From NCBI GenBank assembly GCA_024235415.1, contig JACKML010000007.1:62001-126000 (forward strand): a DNA stretch of 64,000 nucleotides, given 5' to 3'. The position numbers were made by a program, and so were the translations under genes. Source of the stretch: Chromatiaceae bacterium (GTDB taxonomy: Bacteria; Pseudomonadota; Gammaproteobacteria; Chromatiales; Chromatiaceae). Shown in pieces: positions 61,372 through 64,000 of this stretch. Numbering within the stretch: position 1 is the stretch's first letter; each line of letters begins with the position of its first letter. A model generated the notes under the pieces. It worked only from the letters and a program-made list of their open reading frames with translations. It made no database searches and was not told where the DNA came from.

Positions 61372-63684
61372 ATGGAAACCTCGAGCCCGCGCAGTAGCAA
61401 CACGACAATCGTTGCCACCGGCATCCTGCTCAGCCTCATGCTGGCGACGCTGGTCGGGTTCGCCTATGTCGGCCAGACCCGGCTGCACGACGCACTGATC
61501 GAGCAGGAACAGCTCGGGATCGACAAGAAAGCCGCCGCGATCGCGTTCTTCCTGGCACAGCGTCGGGATACCGTCGAGCAACTGGCGCGCAGCCGGCCAC
61601 TGGCGATGTATCTCGCCAACCGCGAACTGGGCATGTCGCTGCATGACGGGCTGAAGCTGAGCCTGATGGCGGTGACGCGCGAGTTCGACTACTACGTCGC
61701 AGGCGAACAGGAACATGGCCGTGCGGCATTTCATCGCATCGCGTTCGTCGAGGAAAACGGGCACCTGTTGCTTGACGTCGGCAGGGGAGCAAACGGCAAC
61801 ACCGAACAGTCGTACCAGGTGCGGCGCACCGCGACCATCGACGACATCCAGGTCCGGCGCAGTGGCGAAGGCACCATGCTGACGCTGAGCGCCCCGGTCG
61901 TACGCAAGGGACGGACCGCCGGTTATGTGATCGCCGACCTGCCAGCGGTTGACGCCCTGTCGCCGATGCTGCGCGACAACAAGGCGGGGTCTCCGGTAAG
62001 CCGCACCGCCGCGATCGAGGCCTCCGGTGCCGTGATCGCCACCGCCGATGGGCAGGACTGGAATGGCTGGAGGGCAGCCGCCGAGCAGTCCGCGGAGACG
62101 GTGCTTGAAACCGCGATCGAAGGAACCGACTTTCTCGTCGTCACTCTGCCTGGCAACGCGATCAATCACAGCGTCCTCACCTCACCGTGGTTCGTGGTCG
62201 CACTCAGCCTGATCTGCGCGGCCGTACTCAGCGGCGTGGCCTTTCTGTTGCGCCTGAACAACCACAACCTGGTGCTGCGCACCCACTTCGAGGCCACAGC
62301 ACAACAGCGCGCGACGCTGCACGAACAGAACGAGCGGTTGCAGCGTGAGATCGACAAGCGCCTGGAGTCCGAACAGAAACTCGCGCATCAGGCGAACTAC
62401 GATCAGCTGACCGGGCTGCCCAACCGCAACCTGGCGATGGACCGTCTGGCCCAGGCGATCAAATGGGCGAAGCGTGAGGGCGGCAGTGTACTGACCCTTT
62501 TTCTCGACCTGGATCGCTTCAAGCAGGTCAACGACTCCCTGGGCCACACGGCCGGGGACGAACTGCTGCGCGAAGCGGCACAGCGCCTGGCATCGAGAGT
62601 CAGGGACAGCGATACCGTGTCACGCCTCGGCGGCGACGAGTTCCTGGTGATCTGCCCCGACGTGTCGCAGGACAGCGACTGGGAGCACATCGCGCAGGAG
62701 ATGCTGAAGGCGATGTCGGCGCCCTTCTACATCGGCGATCACGAGTTCTTCGTTGGTGCGAGCATCGGGGTTGCCGCTTACCCCGACGGCGGCAACGAGC
62801 CGCAGAAGCTGCTCAAAAATTCCGATATCGCGATGTACGCCGCCAAGGAAAAGGGGCGCAATCGATACTGTTACTACGACCCTTCGATGGATGCACTGGC
62901 GATCGAAGAACTGAAACTGGAGAACAACCTGCGCCATGCCCTGACGCGCAAAGAGTTTCGTCTTGTATTTCAGCCGATCGTCGACCTGAGTTCGGGGCGC
63001 ACCCTGGCGGTCGAGGCATTGTTACGCTGGACGAACGCGGAAATGGGCGATGTTGCACCCGACCGGTTCATACCGATCGCCGAAGAGACCGGGCTGATCC
63101 ACGAGATCGGCGAGTGGGTACTGAGCGAGGCGTGCCACATGATCAGCAGTGTGGCACCCGATCACAACTTCCGTCTCGCCGTCAACCTGTCGTCAAAGCA
63201 GTTCAGCCGCCCGGCACGACTGCTCGACTGCGTGCTGCACGCCCTGCGGACCTCCGGCCTGATGCCAAGCCAGCTCGAACTCGAGATCACAGAATCGATC
63301 CTGATCGACGACCGGCCCGAGATCGGCAACCTGATCAATCAACTCGATCGCATCGGCGTGCGCCTGTCGATCGATGATTTCGGCACCGGCTACTCGGCCC
63401 TGAACTACCTGCAGCGCTTCCCTTTCGACGTGCTCAAGATCGACCGCAACTTCACCAGCCAGGTACCGGAGAGTGCCGCCAATGCCTCGCTGATCCGCGC
63501 CATTATCGCCATGGCCCATGCGCTTGGCCTCGAGGTGGTCGCCGAGGGGATCGAGAGCCGCGAGCAGGCGGGCTTCCTGCTGGTGCATCACTGCGGGATG
63601 GGGCAGGGCTATCTTTACAGCAAACCGCTGACACCGGCCCAGTTGCGCGATCATCTGGCGAACGAGTACGCGATCTCCGCCTGA
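61372..63684 (+). CDS. Membrane sensor GGDEF-EAL cyclic-di-GMP protein
   Basis: This 770-residue protein has a membrane helix near residues 12-32, a periplasmic Cache-like sensor (about 35-265), a second helix (about 268-290), a short coiled coil, a GGDEF domain (about 340-500, GGDEF intact, RxxD site RDSD) and an EAL domain (about 515-765) with intact EAL (VEALLRW) and standard loop 6 (DDFGTGYSA). All catalytic motifs look complete. Start at the ATG at 61372, preceded by GGAGACGAGG. It is monocistronic between argH and the MazG-like gene. Confidence 0.93.
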   Translation: METSSPRSSNTTIVATGILLSLMLATLVGFAYVGQTRLHDALIEQEQLGIDKKAAAIAFFLAQRRDTVEQLARSRPLAMYLANRELGMSLHDGLKLSLMAVTREFDYYVAGEQEHGRAAFHRIAFVEENGHLLLDVGRGANGNTEQSYQVRRTATIDDIQVRRSGEGTMLTLSAPVVRKGRTAGYVIADLPAVDALSPMLRDNKAGSPVSRTAAIEASGAVIATADGQDWNGWRAAAEQSAETVLETAIEGTDFLVVTLPGNAINHSVLTSPWFVVALSLICAAVLSGVAFLLRLNNHNLVLRTHFEATAQQRATLHEQNERLQREIDKRLESEQKLAHQANYDQLTGLPNRNLAMDRLAQAIKWAKREGGSVLTLFLDLDRFKQVNDSLGHTAGDELLREAAQRLASRVRDSDTVSRLGGDEFLVICPDVSQDSDWEHIAQEMLKAMSAPFYIGDHEFFVGASIGVAAYPDGGNEPQKLLKNSDIAMYAAKEKGRNRYCYYDPSMDALAIEELKLENNLRHALTRKEFRLVFQPIVDLSSGRTLAVEALLRWTNAEMGDVAPDRFIPIAEETGLIHEIGEWVLSEACHMISSVAPDHNFRLAVNLSSKQFSRPARLLDCVLHALRTSGLMPSQLELEITESILIDDRPEIGNLINQLDRIGVRLSIDDFGTGYSALNYLQRFPFDVLKIDRNFTSQVPESAANASLIRAIIAMAHALGLEVVAEGIESREQAGFLLVHHCGMGQGYLYSKPLTPAQLRDHLANEYAISA

Positions 63685-63790
63685 ATCGTCGCTGGCAAAG
63701 TGACGTCACCCTGCGCGGCACCGGTGCCTTGGCGCGAATCGGCAAACGTGCTCAGATGGCAGGCCGAATCCAAGCCGGAACGACACGCCC

Positions 63791-64000
63791 ATGCCCCGAG
63801 ACAGCCTGCAAGATCTCAGCACCCGCCTGCTCGCCTTCGCGCGCTCCCGCGACTGGGAGCAGTTTCATTCGCCAAAGAACCTGAGCATGGCCCTGGCCGG
63901 CGAGGCGGGAGAACTGCTGGAGCACTTCCAGTGGCTCAGCGAGGCGCAGAGTGCGGCGCTCGATGACCCGAAGAAAGACCAGGTGGCACTGGAAATGGCC
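63791..64000 (+). CDS. MazG-like nucleotide pyrophosphohydrolase (partial, N-terminal part)
   Basis: Only the first 70 residues lie in the window. The start MPRDSLQDLSTRLLAFARSR and the metal-binding EAGELLEHFQW pattern (ExxE-type) fit the short MazG/RS21-C6 nucleotide pyrophosphohydrolases that clear abnormal nucleotides. The remaining length and the C-terminus are unknown. Confidence 0.8.
   Translation, partial: MPRDSLQDLSTRLLAFARSRDWEQFHSPKNLSMALAGEAGELLEHFQWLSEAQSAALDDPKKDQVALEMA

Noticed and set aside
63717..63728. Palindrome GGCACCGGTGCC before the last gene
   Set aside because: Short palindrome with no loop, no T-tract and no repeat elsewhere; likely chance in GC-rich DNA.
1..64000. 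tRNA genes, rRNA, CRISPR arrays, transposons or prophage
   Set aside because: By reading the intergenic spaces I found no cloverleaf, spaced repeat array, transposase or integrase.

Overview
The window is a stretch of high-GC chromosome from a free-living or host-associated gammaproteobacterium. The gene order matches conserved Pseudomonas-type and Chromatiales-type neighbourhoods: trkH-trkA / ntrX-ntrY / DUF4390-rsmB-fmt-def facing lysM-dprA-smg-topA-tsaC, then hemF; and separately hemB-algR-algZ facing argH. I see no rRNA, tRNA, CRISPR array, transposase or phage gene, so this is mostly core chromosome with a few inserted accessory blocks. Assignment to a Chromatiales-like sulfur or marine lineage is an inference from gene order and protein flavour; no diagnostic energy-metabolism gene is present.

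Layout. 1-1941 (minus): potassium uptake genes trkH (cut by the window edge) and trkA. 2100-8600: an accessory block that separates trkA from ntrX. It holds a small unknown gene, a secreted coiled-coil LysM protein, a MotA/ExbB-like plus MotB/OmpA-like stator pair, a MarR-tautomerase operon with two identical operator-like 13-mers, and a lipoprotein hydrolase. 8616-16057 (minus): ybaK-ntrX-ntrY-DUF4390-rsmB-fmt-def, tightly overlapped. 16245-22056 (plus): lysM, dprA, smg, topA, tsaC, with a canonical terminator hairpin only 22 nt upstream of topA. 22180-25573: a three-gene B-type succinate:quinone reductase or fumarate reductase operon, inserted between tsaC and hemF. 25668-31970: hemF, a convergent thioredoxin/DUF302 pair, then hemC-hemD-hemX-hemY.

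31989-42153: ferredoxin-type reductase, epimerase-like and HAD genes, an orphan ParA with a small secreted protein, a chemoreceptor with a periplasmic CXXCH haem motif and a sigma-28-like promoter, ubiD, a small GlsB-type membrane protein, a TIGR03087-type glycosyltransferase and a CPA2 antiporter. 42175-52295 (mostly minus): TIGR04211-like SH3 protein, UPF0149 protein, oligopeptidase A, a PAS-GGDEF-EAL protein, GIDE-LemA pair, gamma carbonic anhydrase (plus), an unknown lipoprotein and aroE. 52542-63684: a periplasmic binding protein coupled to a CHASE-PAS-GGDEF-EAL protein, HPP membrane protein, hemB, an AlgZ/AlgR-type two-component system, argH and another membrane GGDEF-EAL protein. The window ends inside a MazG-like gene.

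Themes: nearly all of the tetrapyrrole pathway from aminolevulinate to protoporphyrinogen is encoded (hemB, hemC, hemD, hemF, hemX, hemY); three GGDEF-EAL proteins point to rich cyclic-di-GMP signalling; and several envelope-spanning proteins of unclear role cluster in the accessory block. The best candidates for undescribed biology are the stator/LysM module, the haem chemoreceptor beside an orphan ParA, the NtrX with broken ATPase and sigma-54 motifs, and the topA leader terminator.
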